From positions 83,333 through 147,332 of the forward strand of contig JAGFNK010000085.1 in the NCBI GenBank assembly GCA_025769875.1: 64,000 bases of DNA, given 5' to 3'. Shown piece after piece: positions 34,779 to 46,136 of the stretch. Made by a program: the position numbers and the translations under genes. The notes beneath the pieces are model-generated. The model did not search any database. It saw only the letters and a program-made list of their open reading frames with translations, and had not been told where the DNA came from. How positions within the stretch are numbered: the first letter of the stretch is position 1; each line of letters begins with the position of its first letter. The DNA is from Russula earlei. Lineage: Eukaryota > Basidiomycota > Agaricomycetes > Russulales > Russulaceae.

Positions 34779-36850
34779 GCGGGAGAGGGAGTTCCGAGAA
34801 CTATAGTCCGACGGTTGAAGCTTCTACCACACAGACATCACTGCCCAGTTGAAAGAAGAGTCGTCGCAGCACACTGAGCGTTATGGTCGAGCCCTCATGC
34901 GCACCATCAAATTCCGCCCTGGTCGCAGCTCGGCGCGCGATCCAGAGACGCCGTCTCGCGAAAAGGAATCTTCACCCGAACCGTCAGACTGCCCGGTCAT
35001 GTCTCGTGCTTCCTTCTTCTGACGAGCAGGTCGCGCCCGCGACTGCTGCGGTGCTGCCGACATCACTTCGGTCGCGACATGGTGCCACGCGCCCCGACAC
35101 TATTGGGCATAGAATGCCTGCGAGCACGAGTAAGGCTCGCAAAGTTATGCAGTGGTTCCGCTCGTGCAGCAAGGGCCATGGTCTCTCGACGACTGACGGA
35201 GGAACATCTGTGCCGCTGGGCAGGAAGCATACACGAAGCGTTCGCCGTCACGCGGGTGGTCGAGTAATCCTAGTTTTATCCACTTTTGTAGGTTGTTCGC
35301 AGTACACGCAACCGATATGGTACGTTGCTGACCCAGATTGTGATTCACACCCGTGTACGACTCGTTCACGTTTATATTAGGGGTCGATGTACGTCTCTTG
35401 TTAGGATCTTTCAATCAAGTTGTAGTAACTCGGTGAAACAGTCACTGCTATTGCATGGCCCGGCCTGCTGGTTTTCGACAGTGTAATATTCTCTCTCACT
35501 CTGTACAGGGCTATCAAGATTGGGAGAGGCATACGGCTCCTGGACGTGATTATCCGTGACTGTACGGCCTGTAAAGTGAAACGCTGAGCATGGAGGCTTA
35601 ATAACCATCTTAGGTACCATATACTTCTCGTACGAGCCATTCTCTTGGTTCGCTGATAAGACTGACAGAGCACTCTTTATCATGAACATAGCGAATATTT
35701 TCAGCCTTCGGGTACGCCAGGATTGCATCTACCAGTTTTACTAGTATTCAACCTACACGTTCAATTTCCTTGGTTTTCCCCAGTTCGTTATCATGCATTC
35801 CTAGCACCCGAACCTCATTTTTACGCATGAAACCCCCGAACGCAGCCGTTGCTAGAAACGTCCACCACGACACTCACTAATGTGTTCGTCTCCTCTCGAC
35901 ACTGGCATCCATTTCACCTCTGTACTGATGGCGGTGTCCAGGCTCTTCACCACCCTTGTATCCCGTCTCGTGCTGAATCTTCGTGAACAAAGCTCTGCCC
36001 TTGTGTGTTTACCCACATCAGTAGAGACGGAGCGGAGATTCCAGGCGCGCCTTCCACTCGCGCAGCAATCGATGACGTCCCTCGGACCTATGTCATTCCG
36101 TCCAACAAGTCAATGTATGAAGCGTCCACGAGTGATATCACCGCAATGGCTCATTGACCTCGAAGTCCTTGTTAATGGCCACAAGGATCTCTTACGGATG
36201 TAGCGCCCTTGATACACATCGCTCCGAGACCGTTCTGTTCTGCAGCCCAGTCGGAAAAACGTGGTACGTGGCTAGGCTAGCCATCTGTAGGCGTACGATA
36301 CGATACATGAGGTATGTCACTAATGTGTTATATATATACAATAAAGTCATCCGCACGAATCGCGGGTAGGGAAAAAATGCACACGGGTCAGCTTTCACCA
36401 CTTCGGGTCTGATGACTTCGGGTCTGATAAATCCAACCGAAACTCAGAACGTCGCTCATCCCCTCCAACTCACGTGTCACGCTTGTCGCGTTCAATTCTT
36501 CCCCGCAGTTGATGCACACGCTTTGAGGGACCCAAAGTGACGTCGCAAGCTGTGGCTGACAAGGGAGTTCATCAATGGCGCGTCGTTCGTGGGACGTACA
36601 GTAGGGCCCAGCCATGGCCATGGGGGCTGCTGCTTGCCTCCGGCTCCAACGGTCGCGAGCACGATGCGGGAGTGTTATTTCCGCCGTTGTTGTCCCACCA
36701 CCCAACCTCGACCCCGAGTTGACTATGGTACGTCCTCCTCCATCCTCCCGACCCGACAACGACACTCAGCATACGAACGAAAAAAAAAAAACCAACCAAC
36801 CAAAACAGGCTCTGCGGATGTCCAGTCCATGGCCCGCCCCAACGCCCCGC
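34779..36850. other. ~2-kb region without a supported gene
   Basis: Scattered frames up to 165 codons (for example 34883-35380) have no recognisable motif and conflicting frames on both strands. A TATATATA tract is at 36332. Nothing further is assigned. Confidence 0.5.
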
Positions 36851-36863
36851 CCCAACCGCCACC

Positions 36864-37442
36864 GTGCAGCTGCGCCAGACGGTGCGCCGGTGCAACCTTC
36901 TCAGCCGGCGGCCGCCACTGACTGACGAAGGCGAAGAGGCGGACCTGCAGCAGGCGCTCGGGCTCTCCGAAGGTCGCGCCGTTCCCGACGTTGAGATGAC
37001 CGAGGAACGTGAGAGGGAAGAGGATCTGACAGAGGAAGAGATGATTGCGTGGGCCGTCGCGATGAGCGTGCACCCCGAGGCGGAATCGGAAGAAAAGAAG
37101 CAAAGACTGGGCGATGTTTTCCGTGTCCACTCCCTCGTCATCTTGTGCAAACTGTATGGAAACCTGACCCTCTGTGAGGAATGGCAGAAGGACTCAGGTG
37201 TGGATGATGCTGTAGCATCTGCATCTACTGGGACAAATGTTTTGAGAAAGAGAAAGCCAAACTGCCGACCAAGTAATGTCTCATCATTCACTGAAGTGAT
37301 GCACAATAACACGGTGCAATCTTCGGTGAATCACCTCTTATTTCAACGTGATCTCACCTATTCAAGGAGCACTACAAACGCGTCAAACACGCCGCTGCCA
37401 GTCTCTATCCAGCTGCCTTTGATTCCATGCCTGGCCCTGTAG
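36864..37442 (+). CDS. Possible protein with two ubiquitin-interacting-motif-like helices
   Basis: The frame opens upstream without an ATG; the listed start is a GTG, so the 5' end is unresolved. A candidate intron GTACGT (36726)...AACAG (36809) lies upstream. The product has two segments fitting the UIM consensus (acidic run, Ala, Ser): GEEADLQQALGLSEG and EEEMIAWAVAMSVHPE, about 35 residues apart. A basic KRKPN stretch and a Thr/Ser-rich tail follow. Such pairs occur in proteasome, endocytic and ataxin-3-type proteins, but no Josephin, VWA or other catalytic domain is seen here. It may be a 3' remnant. Confidence 0.35.
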   Translation: MQLRQTVRRCNLLSRRPPLTDEGEEADLQQALGLSEGRAVPDVEMTEEREREEDLTEEEMIAWAVAMSVHPEAESEEKKQRLGDVFRVHSLVILCKLYGNLTLCEEWQKDSGVDDAVASASTGTNVLRKRKPNCRPSNVSSFTEVMHNNTVQSSVNHLLFQRDLTYSRSTTNASNTPLPVSIQLPLIPCLAL

Positions 37443-37819
37443 AGCCGCCTACAGCGCCTTCTAGTATTCCTTACACTGCACTGTAAGCCGGACCCATGCG
37501 TTCGCCAACCCTTCTCACTCAGCATCACATCTATATCGCCCTCCTCCCCGCCTCCCGTTCCCATTTTGCTCATATCTCTTGTAGAAGCCACCACCATCGC
37601 CACCACATCTCTGTCCATCGCTTCACTTGCACCATTCGTGTTCTGCCCCCTGTCTCCCCAGTGCACCAATTCTCCGCTGTCCGACCCCCTTCCGCCAAGT
37701 TCCTAATGGCTGCCCTTTCTGCACGCAACCCAGACACCACCTCTGACGGTGAGATCCCAACCAGCAGCCCATGCCAAGGAACATCAGCGGATGCGGACTA
37801 AAGTACGCAGTCAACAGTT

Positions 37820-39515
37820 GGCTTGCCGCCGACAAATTTTCTATCGACTACTCAGCCCCCCTCGCCAGCGCCCGCCCTCGTCCCCGCCCCATCGCCCTCA
37901 GAGAGACGATGTAGTGACGCTCTGATCGAACGTGCAAAGGAAGGCCTTTTATTTCTCATCGAAGACTCTGATGCAGTCTCGTATGGAGAACAAGGGAACA
38001 AGGAGGATGTAATACCACAGTAGGACGCTCCAGTCACACCTCAAGGATGAGTCTCCAGACCGAGTGTATGATATGGACGACGTTTTCTGCTATGTATGCA
38101 CCATCTTTTCGTATCACATCCTCGAATGCAGAGCCGTACGCTACCGGGAACAGCAGGAAAGTCGCCAGCCAGCTGGCACAGTCTCGCCCACTATCGCCGT
38201 CCTCTCCGCCCGTTGTCGCCTCTGCTGCTCCAGTACTGCCCGCTGTGTCTATTTCACCAGCCGGCCCCCTCTCTCTGCCTCAGTTGCACCCATTGTAGCT
38301 TTCTCCACTGTCTCAGCCACAGCTGCCATCATCATTGCGCCGTCAACTCCATCAGTCTTGCCACTCGTGCCTTCGCCTTGTCTCCCATTGATTTAGCCTC
38401 ATCGGTTTCCGCTCAAGTCTCAGGCTCTGCCATTGCTGCCATCACTCTGTCATCTGTTCTCACCTTCGCCTCAGATTCGTCAGCTTCACCCACCGTTCCG
38501 GTTTCGCCTGACGTCACCTCCCCTGCTTCATCTCAGATCGTCTCAGCTTCAGCCTCGATCACCGCTGTCGGCTCAGCTCAGTTCCCGGCCTCCATCTTGG
38601 TCTCACCCTCAGCCATCATCTCAGCGCTAGCCACCGCTGGCGCCACGGTTCTAGTTTCGCCTGACACCAGAATCGCAGCACCGTCGCCGTCCTTCGCTAC
38701 CAGCATCATCAAGAAGGCCCCGGACTAGAGTCCAGCCACGTGCCAGCAGGAGACGCTGCCACCTCACCCAAGGAGACGCCGCCGACACCAACAGCACGCC
38801 GCCCTTCTCATCGTCCTACCTTCAACTCGCGCACCGTCATGCATGCATGCCATCACCACGTGCAGTGGAGGAAGCTGCTTCATCGCTATCGCAAGGCGCT
38901 GGCACGAGCAACGCGCAGGCCGGCCCTGTCGCCGACGCCATGCCACCTTACTCAGGACGACGAAGCCGACACTACAACCGTGCCTGGAAACGCTGTGATG
39001 AGCGACGAAGCCGTCAAGCACGCCCCCACACACGCTTTGTCGGTACCTCTCACACCTCCTGCCCGGTCACCTTTGCCACATCTCGCCTCAACGCATGACG
39101 ACTCAGAGCACAGTGTTTCGTCGCCAGCTCACAGTAGTTCATGTCAGTCCAACCTTTCATCACAAAAGCAAGTTCTTTCTGCACGATGGAGGACCTTGGC
39201 TGGACTGAGCAACATTGACACCGCCTGGCGTCACCACGACACGTGACACGGAGCACATCCGCATGCATGCATGTATCGTCTCCCGCCCTCTCGGCACGCC
39301 GTCCACTCCTGCCCCTTAGCACAACACCCTTTAATACACCACGATGTCCTCACGCGCACCGATATCCCCTCCTTTGACATCAGCCCTTGACCTTCCGCGC
39401 CTGCACGACTCCGACAATAGCTCACATGTGCAACACTCAAAACTTCTGCATTCAGGCGTTTGACCAGGGACGGTCAAGATTTCAACCCCCCGGGGGCTCT
39501 ATCATTGATACAATA
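37820..39515 (+). pseudogene. Decayed LTR-retrotransposon gag-like region, copy at 38 kb
   Basis: Ala/Ser/Val/Pro-rich text (SSVLTFASDSSASPTVPV; ILVSPSAIISALATAG) matches the style and order of the 2.25-3.56 kb copy. Both include an IIKKAPD / PEDQEGPGH-equivalent segment and a common end, GCATTCAGGCGTTTGACCAG then TTCAACCCCCCGGG at 39480-39500. The frame is broken by stops (38395, 38725). The LTR that follows in the other copy is missing: after CCCCCCGGGGG the sequence changes. This copy keeps many CpG sites that the other copies have lost. Confidence 0.55.
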
Positions 39516-39633
39516 GAACTTTCCAAGGACAACTTGATGGTTCCAATACTCCTTCGGCTGTCGAGGTGATGGATCTTAAATGTCAAAAGGTCACCGGCAA
39601 GGACTACTCATGCAGGTAAACCTCAATCTCCGT

Positions 39634-39975
39634 GTAAAGGACTTCGGGGTCTCCACGTCACAAGAAGACACTGAGGGTGCGTCCACCGTGCAGATAATCG
39701 CCCTAGAACAGAGCAACACCACAGCGCTCTCCGTCCCAGAGAATAGCCCGGCGAGTTCCAGCACGCACTTGGAGGGCGTTATGAGCCCGATGCCATCGTT
39801 CTATGTCCCCACGCCGTCCACCGCTTCTCCCGAGTCAACTCCCCCTCCTTCGTCGAATACTCACTACATGCCATCCTGCGATGCGGCCAACTCCAGCAAC
39901 CGCCGCGTCGGAGGTAGTTGGAAGGTTCCCTTCGCCGTTTCGCGACTCGCCTCTCCTATTCCCAGTTGCACCTGA
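39634..39975 (+). pseudogene. 3' fragment of the HMG-box gene (last ~112 codons)
   Basis: Open frame KDFGVSTSQEDTEGAST...SPIPSCT, nearly identical to the end of the gene at 29340-30942. The HMG box and the middle region are absent, so it cannot bind DNA through the box. The substitutions include several non-synonymous ones (for example SVPENSP for SIPENSP). Confidence 0.9.
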
Positions 39976-41167
39976 TTCCAATCAATGCTTCAATTTGTCA
40001 ACTCACCACAAACACGCCCTTATCCATATTCTCCACTCCTCATCTTGCACGCCATATGTATACAATAATCATCCTATCCATTTTTCTTCAATCTGCAGCT
40101 TTCGTTGTTATCTTCCTCGCTGTCGTATGCTTTCTCTCGCCCTCCCCCAATCATACACTCCTCTCACCAATATCCCTACCTCCTACCTCCACGCACCGCG
40201 TGCTCTGGTGTCACCCTTCTGTGCATTTTATAGATCAGGGTTTGATGTCACCACTGGAACTTGGAGCAGCGCAAGATGTTTGTCGCGTCGTCCTGTCTGA
40301 CTTGTCTACGTGTGTATCTCGGTCATCTACTCTGCGCTTTCTTCTGTCTGTACTTTTTCCATGGTGATCCTACTTTACTCCCTTCCAAATCGTTTTTGGT
40401 CCCCCGCAGTTCCCCCCCGGAGAGGGATTCCGGGCCGTCGTCCATCATCCCTGCTTGCACTGCTATCACGGACCCAACCTCATCACCCCGATTCACCACT
40501 TTCTACACTGATATTATCTCTTTTCGTCAGACCTTCTATATATATTTTATATTCTTCGGCGTCCTGTTGGTGCATCATTATCGTCAAACTCGCAAATTTA
40601 TTTCTTGCATTGTTGATCGACCTTTGTCCATTCGCTATCGACCTATTCGCCTGAGAACGTGTCCCTCGTAAAGTAACTCGTGTTTCCCATGGGAGATAGG
40701 CAAGGAAATCTTTGTGACCCAAAGAGGATCAACACCTCCTTCCGAGAACTGAAGCCCCGCCACCGTGCCAGAACCTGATGCCTAAGGTCGCCAGTGCTTC
40801 GTCCCTCCTCGCAGTACCTTCGAGTTGTTTGGGTGGGCATATTGATATTGATGTGTCCGTCTCCTCTGCAATGCACGTCGGCACTTTCGAAAAGGACAAC
40901 GTAGGACTCGCCTTCCCGTATATAGGCAATCCCTGCAAGGGATGACCTTACAGACTTAGGGAACCCAAGATCGGCAGAGCCTGGGGCCTTCCCTCGAATT
41001 TGCAAGTTTGGATCCACGCGTGTTCAAGTGGATTGGACCAACGCCTGGAGTGGCGTCCCTTTGACTCGGAGTTTGAAGTAGAACGGCTCGATCCGCGACT
41101 GTTTATATAAACATGCCTGTTTGTTTGTGATAACCACTGGTTGCTCATCTACTCCTCATCTACTAAT

Positions 41168-41442
41168 ATGATCTCAATTCTCAAGCTGTTTGTGTATTCC
41201 TCTGAACTAGGCCACCTATTATTAGTCAAGATCAACAAGTCGGAGACCGTTTATGAGTTGAAAGAAGCCATTTTGCAAGAAAGCCCGAATATATTGAAAG
41301 ATATCGACGCTGGCCAACTCAACCTCTATGTTGTCGATCTCCTTGATGACGAGCACATTGCAAAAGCTGCTGAAGAAGCCACTGAGGGTCAACAGCCGCT
41401 GAAATCATCTCACTCACTTGCCAGAGTATTCGAGACAGTTAC
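41168..41442 (+). pseudogene. Crinkler-like header fragment, interrupted by a copia LTR
   Basis: The frame starts MISILKLFVYSSELG and continues through KSETVYELKEAIL and NLYVVDLLDDEH to ARVFETV, where the LTR begins at 41443 after GTTAC. Unlike the header of copy A it has no indel, so the header itself is intact. No REase or kinase part follows. Confidence 0.8.
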
Positions 41443-41827
41443 TGTTGAACCGGAACCCGAACGGATCAAAGAAGGCGAAGACCTTCATACAAGGTTCAAG
41501 ATCCGCTCATAGATGTTATGTGTTAGACAGAACTTTAGTATATGCACTTATGGCAATAGGGTTACGCATACTATGCTATCTATCACAAGATGCAGCCTTA
41601 TGCTGCATCTAGAACATTTCCACATCACGCGTCACTTAATGCGCAATATAGTGGACACCTGTAGTCACCTCTTTTGGACTTAGGAACAGCCCTGGGTCAT
41701 AGAGGTATAAATACCATACATGTAGACGAGTATACACATCACTCTACACCCCAATATCACTTGAGCATTAGCACAACCTCTAAGGTGGGTTGCTTGGCCT
41801 GTTAGCTGCACTCTATGCTGCGCAACA
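41443..41827 (+). mobile_element. Copia-type LTR, short form (385 bp)
   Basis: Begins TGTTGAACCGGAACC and ends TGCGCAACA, giving the terminal inverted repeat TGTTG/CAACA. It is preceded by GTTAC of the duplicated gene. It contains a GGTATAAATACC promoter-like box near 41700. It matches 56881-57680 except for 415 bp present only there. Downstream, the leader and the first codons of the gag start (ATG at 41999) follow before a hAT end. Confidence 0.85.
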
Positions 41828-41839
41828 GGTTATGGGCCC
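41828..41839 (+). promoter_or_regulatory. Primer-binding site of copia half-tRNA type
   Basis: GGTTATGGGCCC follows the LTR end without a gap. It is complementary to the anticodon arm of initiator Met-tRNA, the primer mode known for Drosophila copia. The same site follows the second LTR at 57681-57692. Confidence 0.75.
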
Positions 41840-42011
41840 TGCAAGCCATGCGCCTTCATCAGCTGCAACAATGGCGAAGCATCCCTGAAGCCTGCATGCT
41901 GCGGCGAGCTAGTCTACCCTATGGGGAGACTATGTCGGCTTGATTTAATACAAATACTCTTACTGACGACCTCTAAGCCCTCTTCTAACATCTACAATGT
42001 CGTCGTCTCAA

Positions 42012-45000
42012 CTAAGGTGTGAAACAGGTAACCCCTGGGTAAATTTTCCTGAACCCCTACCCGTACCCATGAACACCATACCCTTACAGATAAAGGGTAT
42101 GGTTTCACCGTACATTGCTCGGGTTCACCGTTACTGGTACAGGTTCTATAATAACCATGGTATGTAAGAAAAAACCGCGGGTTTCACGTATGTATCACTA
42201 GCTAGTAAAATAAAAGAAGTACATAGTATAACTAATCAAGCGAAATGTTCTTTTTCGACGACACTGCAGCCAACACATCATCAAACACAAGGAGACCACA
42301 ATGGGCCCAGGAACCAAAGCAGAGAAAAGCTCGAATTGAACCCAATGAGAGATTATTGCGCGTGAATGGGAGAAGGTGACGGCCTTGTGAAAAAACCCGT
42401 TCAACAGCTGTTGAGGTGGCAGGGATACTGAGATAATCCAAAGCCATACAATGAAGGCTTGAATATACGAAATGGTTGTTGTACCACCACTTCAGCGGAT
42501 CTTTGACGTTTTCGACAGGGAGGCTCAAGTAGGCCTGGACCTCGTTCCGGCGGAGTTGGGTAGTGACAGAGAGATTACCAAATGATGTGTATCCTTTGTC
42601 GTTTGCTTCTTTCATTTGGGCTGAGTCTCGGTCCAGGTCATCAGTGGTAGGCTTCTCATACTTCGCGTATTCATCATAAACAAGGTTCTCCGCCACCTCA
42701 ATCCATTCACCTTCCCAATTCTGGTTGCAAAAATATTCGAGTTTCATGCCAGGGTGTAGAACCATAGCGATGTGGTACGCAATAGAGTCGTCGGTGAGGG
42801 AGTAGTAACGGTTCATTTTCTTGTGTGCAAGCTTCATGGCTTCAACGAGAGCAGCTGGGAACTCTTTCCCTGTCTTTGGGTTGAGATGGCTGGTAAGCCA
42901 ATCCATTGCGGGAATGACAGCAGCGACTCCCACGAGTCTTGTGAAAAGAAGATAGTCGCGTTCTTGAATTGCTTTGGGGAGATATTAGGAATTAATTCAA
43001 TTAAGTAAAAATATGACTTACCCATAGTACCAAGACAAGATCTTCAACGATAACCCACTCTTCATCATCAAGCTCATACTTCCAAAGCTTGAGGACCTTG
43101 TCGGCCATCATTGCATCAATAACCTCACGATATTTCGTTGCAAAATGAAGCATGTAGTACATTGAATTCCAGCGTGTCACAACGTCATGCGGCATGAGGC
43201 GCGGCTTGAGTCCGAGCTCCTTGCAACACTTGCACCACTTTAGGAGAGTGATAGTTGTTGAGTGAATGATAGCAAATGACAGATGACGAAGCTATTGAAT
43301 CAAGATCAGTGGTTACTCCGAGTCCCGGGGAACAACTAAGATAGTACATACCTTCGTCACGATTTGACGAACAGTAGCTGTAGTTTCCATGATCTCTTCC
43401 TTCTTCTCCTCGTCTAGGTTCTCAAGTTCATCAATACCATCATCATCATTATCCTCATCTGGTACATCCGATCCGTCTTCATCTTCGTCCTCGTCCTCAT
43501 CCTCATCTTCGTCTTCATCCTCGTCTTCTTCATCAAGTGCACCATCTTCACCAATGTCATCATTGTTATCGGATATGCCAGCTAATGCAGTGTTGAATGG
43601 GCTGAGGAGGGCTTTGGCTGAGAGATGCAGAGTGTGATTGAAACAGCGGATGTGGTTTTGTCCATCAAAAGAGTTCTCCATCGTTGCAAGAGCTTTGGTC
43701 TGCGTGTCGTTCGCAGATCCATTGTCAGCATTTATGGCCAGAATACGATCTTGGAGTCTAAACGTTTTGAGCATCTTCTGAAAGGCCTTTGCCAAAGCTG
43801 TACCTGTATGAGATTCTGGAACCTCAATGATATTGAGTAAGAAAGCTAGCATGGCACCTTGATGCTCAAGGTGTACAGTCCAGGCAATGAACACGCAGTG
43901 GTTGGTTGAAGTCCAACAATTGGTCGCGAAGTGAATGCAACCTGGGTGTTCTCGCAGTAGTTTGCTTATCCGTTCATGGCACTTGATGTATGCGGCCTTG
44001 ACATCACGTCGAACCGTGTTTGGACATGGAACTTTACGGTTGGGGTGCCCGGTCTTGAAAATATTGATGAGCTCGGGATCAGAGACAATTTGCGGAGGAC
44101 AGTTGCATTCTGCCACCCATTTTGCAATGTGCGCGCTGTTCAACATGTTTAGAATAGAGCATTTAGCTGATAATAAGTACTACTTACCGAAATTCTGTGT
44201 TCGTGTGTGCTCGATGCAAGTATGTGACAGGCCGCTGTCCTTGGTGGGCAAATGCTGCAAATATGTTGCCAGTGTGGCCTTCACTAGCAGCCTCGCCCTT
44301 CATAGCTGCATTCACCGCATCCTCGCCAAAGCATCGGATGGCGTGGTGCTTGAGATTCGCAGTTGAAGATTTGTCGCCCTTATCTTGATAGCGCTGAACG
44401 CCTTTTGAGCCTGTCTTGCAATGTTTTGACAAACAGGTGAAGAAGTGGGAGACGTGGTTTTTGTGAATTTGAATAGAGATGTCGGGCTTGAAAAACATGT
44501 AGATGGGGGACCACCATGACTTCTTTGCGTCTTCTAGTGTCCAAGTAAGCAAAAGAGGTAAAAAATGATAATGAAACGACATACGTAGGTCTTTTTCAAG
44601 CTCCTTGTTATCTGATTCAATCTCGATAGCATCGCCGGTTGCGCCGTTGCTGCTGATACTCATATGATCATCCATCGTCAGTGCTTGCTCTGCTTCTTGT
44701 TCGCTTTCAACAGGTGTGGAGGTGGCATTGGATGCCACATGCTTTGCACGCTTGAGAGGCTGGGTGATTGCCTTCAAGCCATTTGCGATGCTACATTTGA
44801 CTCCACGCTGGAGTGCCTTGGTGCTCGACTTGACTGTGCTGGCAAAGGAAGAGGTCGATGCCAAAGTCTGAAGTGAAGAGCGCGATGACTTTGCTGAGGA
44901 CTTTGACCCCAAATTGCGAGGCATGAGCAACAAGTGAGATGTTGAAAATAATTTGCTCACCTTTATATGATCCAGCCAGATCTTGATGAACAGACCCTTC

Positions 45001-45319
45001 TGACCTGTGTCATACGACTTTGCAAACATGGCACTAAGTGCCATCTTCGCGTAAACGGAGGCGGCCGCTGAGTCCGAGTCGCGCTCACCAGTTTTCTCAC
45101 AATTGTGATCAACAATTGCTTCCATTTGGGCTGGTCCCAAGCCTGTGCAAGCTGTCACCCTGTGGCAGGAGACTCTTGAATAGTGCTTTCAATACCCGTA
45201 AACCCAGCCAATAAGGGTGCAGTGTTGTGCGGGTGTGACAAATTTAAAACTGTACCCATACCCGCGCCTACCCGTGACCAAATTGTCACGGTGTCACCCG
45301 TACCCGAGTCACACCTTAG
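42012..45319 (-). mobile_element. hAT-family DNA transposon (~3.3 kb)
   Basis: Ends share the terminal inverted repeat CTAAGGTGTGA. Subterminal zones on both sides carry repeated CCCGTACCC / GGGTA motifs, a usual transposase-binding layout. It encodes one transposase on the minus strand. No clean 8-bp target duplication is seen (GTCTCAAC left, GTCCTACT right). The left flank is copia leader while the right flank is a Myb/SANT element, so the two sides are unrelated. Confidence 0.85.
42232..45158 (-). CDS. hAT transposase (BED finger, RNase-H-like core, dimerisation domain)
   Basis: Reading N to C on the minus strand: exon 45158-44184 with a BED-like zinc finger (HFFTCLSKHCK...TANLKHHAIRCFG). 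Then comes exon 44146-43313 with the start of the catalytic core (CIHFATNCWTSTNH, LAINADNGSANDTQTK) and an acidic Glu/Asp run. Then 43195-43001 (LMPHDVVTRWNSMYYML), then 42933-42232 with the hAT dimerisation domain (DPLKWWYNN, DYLSIPATSTAVERVFSQGR). Short introns separate the blocks. The first catalytic Asp, expected in the D-x-WTS motif, is Asn here (AAT, 43919-43921). The frame is otherwise open, so the element looks recently active but probably catalytically impaired. The N-terminal start is uncertain. Confidence 0.82.
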
Positions 45320-45349
45320 TCCTACTAAAGTAAGATATTGTTGACAAAT

Positions 45350-45720
45350 CAGGAGTTACAGATGCACTGTGACCAGCTCATCATACACTGCCTGATTTTG
45401 ATTTTCTGCTGATATGTCCATTCCTGTCACATCATCCCAAGCCATGCCAGACTTATTTTTGATTGCTGAAATGGTGTCCCAGTCAGTCTTCATCTAGTTG
45501 AACGGTGTCAGTGTTGAGGTGTAGTGAAAAGAGAAAACACTGGCCACCTCATTGAAGACTTGATCCTTGAACATAGCGTTGGATGTCATTTGGTCCTTGT
45601 GCTCCAAGAGGAAGTTTAAGAACTCGGCTTCCTCCTCAGTCATCCACCTTGCCTTGATATCTGCTCGGGTTTCTTCTGCAGAGGAATCAGAGCTTCTTGA
45701 CGAGCGGGTCTGCATGGGAG
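45350..45720 (-). pseudogene. Myb/SANT-like domain protein fragment of a transposon
   Basis: MQTRSSRSSDSSAEET is followed by RWMTEEEAEFLNFLLEHKD and FKDQVFNEVASVF. After a gap with an intron-like or deleted segment, MKTDWDTISAIKNKSGMAWDD continues. This is the N-terminal Myb/SANT-like domain of proteins encoded by basidiomycete DNA transposons. The helix-turn between the two halves is missing or spliced, and no transposase follows. The hAT right end lies directly downstream. Confidence 0.5.
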
Positions 45721-45904
45721 GTGATGATCAGGATCAGGAAAATAAAGTGTGGGGCGACACTGAAGTGAAGGTGAAAAAGGTACTGACAAAGGGCTTACAC
45801 ATGTGCAATCACACACAAATACGTGAATATGCAAATATGCAAATCACAAGCAAATAAAACTCATATTAAAAAAAACCCTACTAGTTTATCATATATGTGA
45901 TGTC

Positions 45905-46000
45905 ACTTATATCACACTGGTCACACCAGTCACTCCCGGAAAATCCTGAAATTCAAGTTCAAGTTCGAAGTTCAAGAATTCTTGGTTGGTATCATGGGCC
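45905..46000 (+). repeat. Conserved element terminus, copy at 45.9 kb
   Basis: CACTCCCGGAAAATCCTGAAATTC...GGTTGGTATCATGGGCC matches 4733-4806 and 8965-9045. Upstream, ATATGCAAATATGC and TAGTTTATCATATATG also match the 4.4-4.7 kb copy. It probably marks the outer end of the element that encodes the Myb/SANT protein. Confidence 0.6.
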
Positions 46001-46136
46001 TAATAGTCACTGAAAATGAGTTTTCGTTCAGAGGTAAAGTGTGTCTACATATATATATGGGAGGTCGCCGGAATTGGGGGGTTCCCCAGCCGGGCCGGGC
46101 CGGCCCTACATGGCAACTTTGCGATTATCGAAGTAA

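Larger units (their letters stand above)
39634..41442 (+). repeat. Segmental duplication, copy B
   Basis: Direct copy of 30601-32386. Small differences include a changed stretch near 40470-40540 and 40720-40830. It begins abruptly at GTAAAGGACTTCGG, next to gag-like repeat debris, and ends exactly where the copia LTR starts (41443). Confidence 0.92.

Noticed and set aside
34883..35380. 165-codon plus-strand ORF after the kinase
   Set aside because: No motif, no splice context and competing frames on the other strand.
43389..43637. Plus-strand poly-Ser ORF
   Set aside because: It is the antisense of the acidic Glu/Asp run in the hAT transposase.
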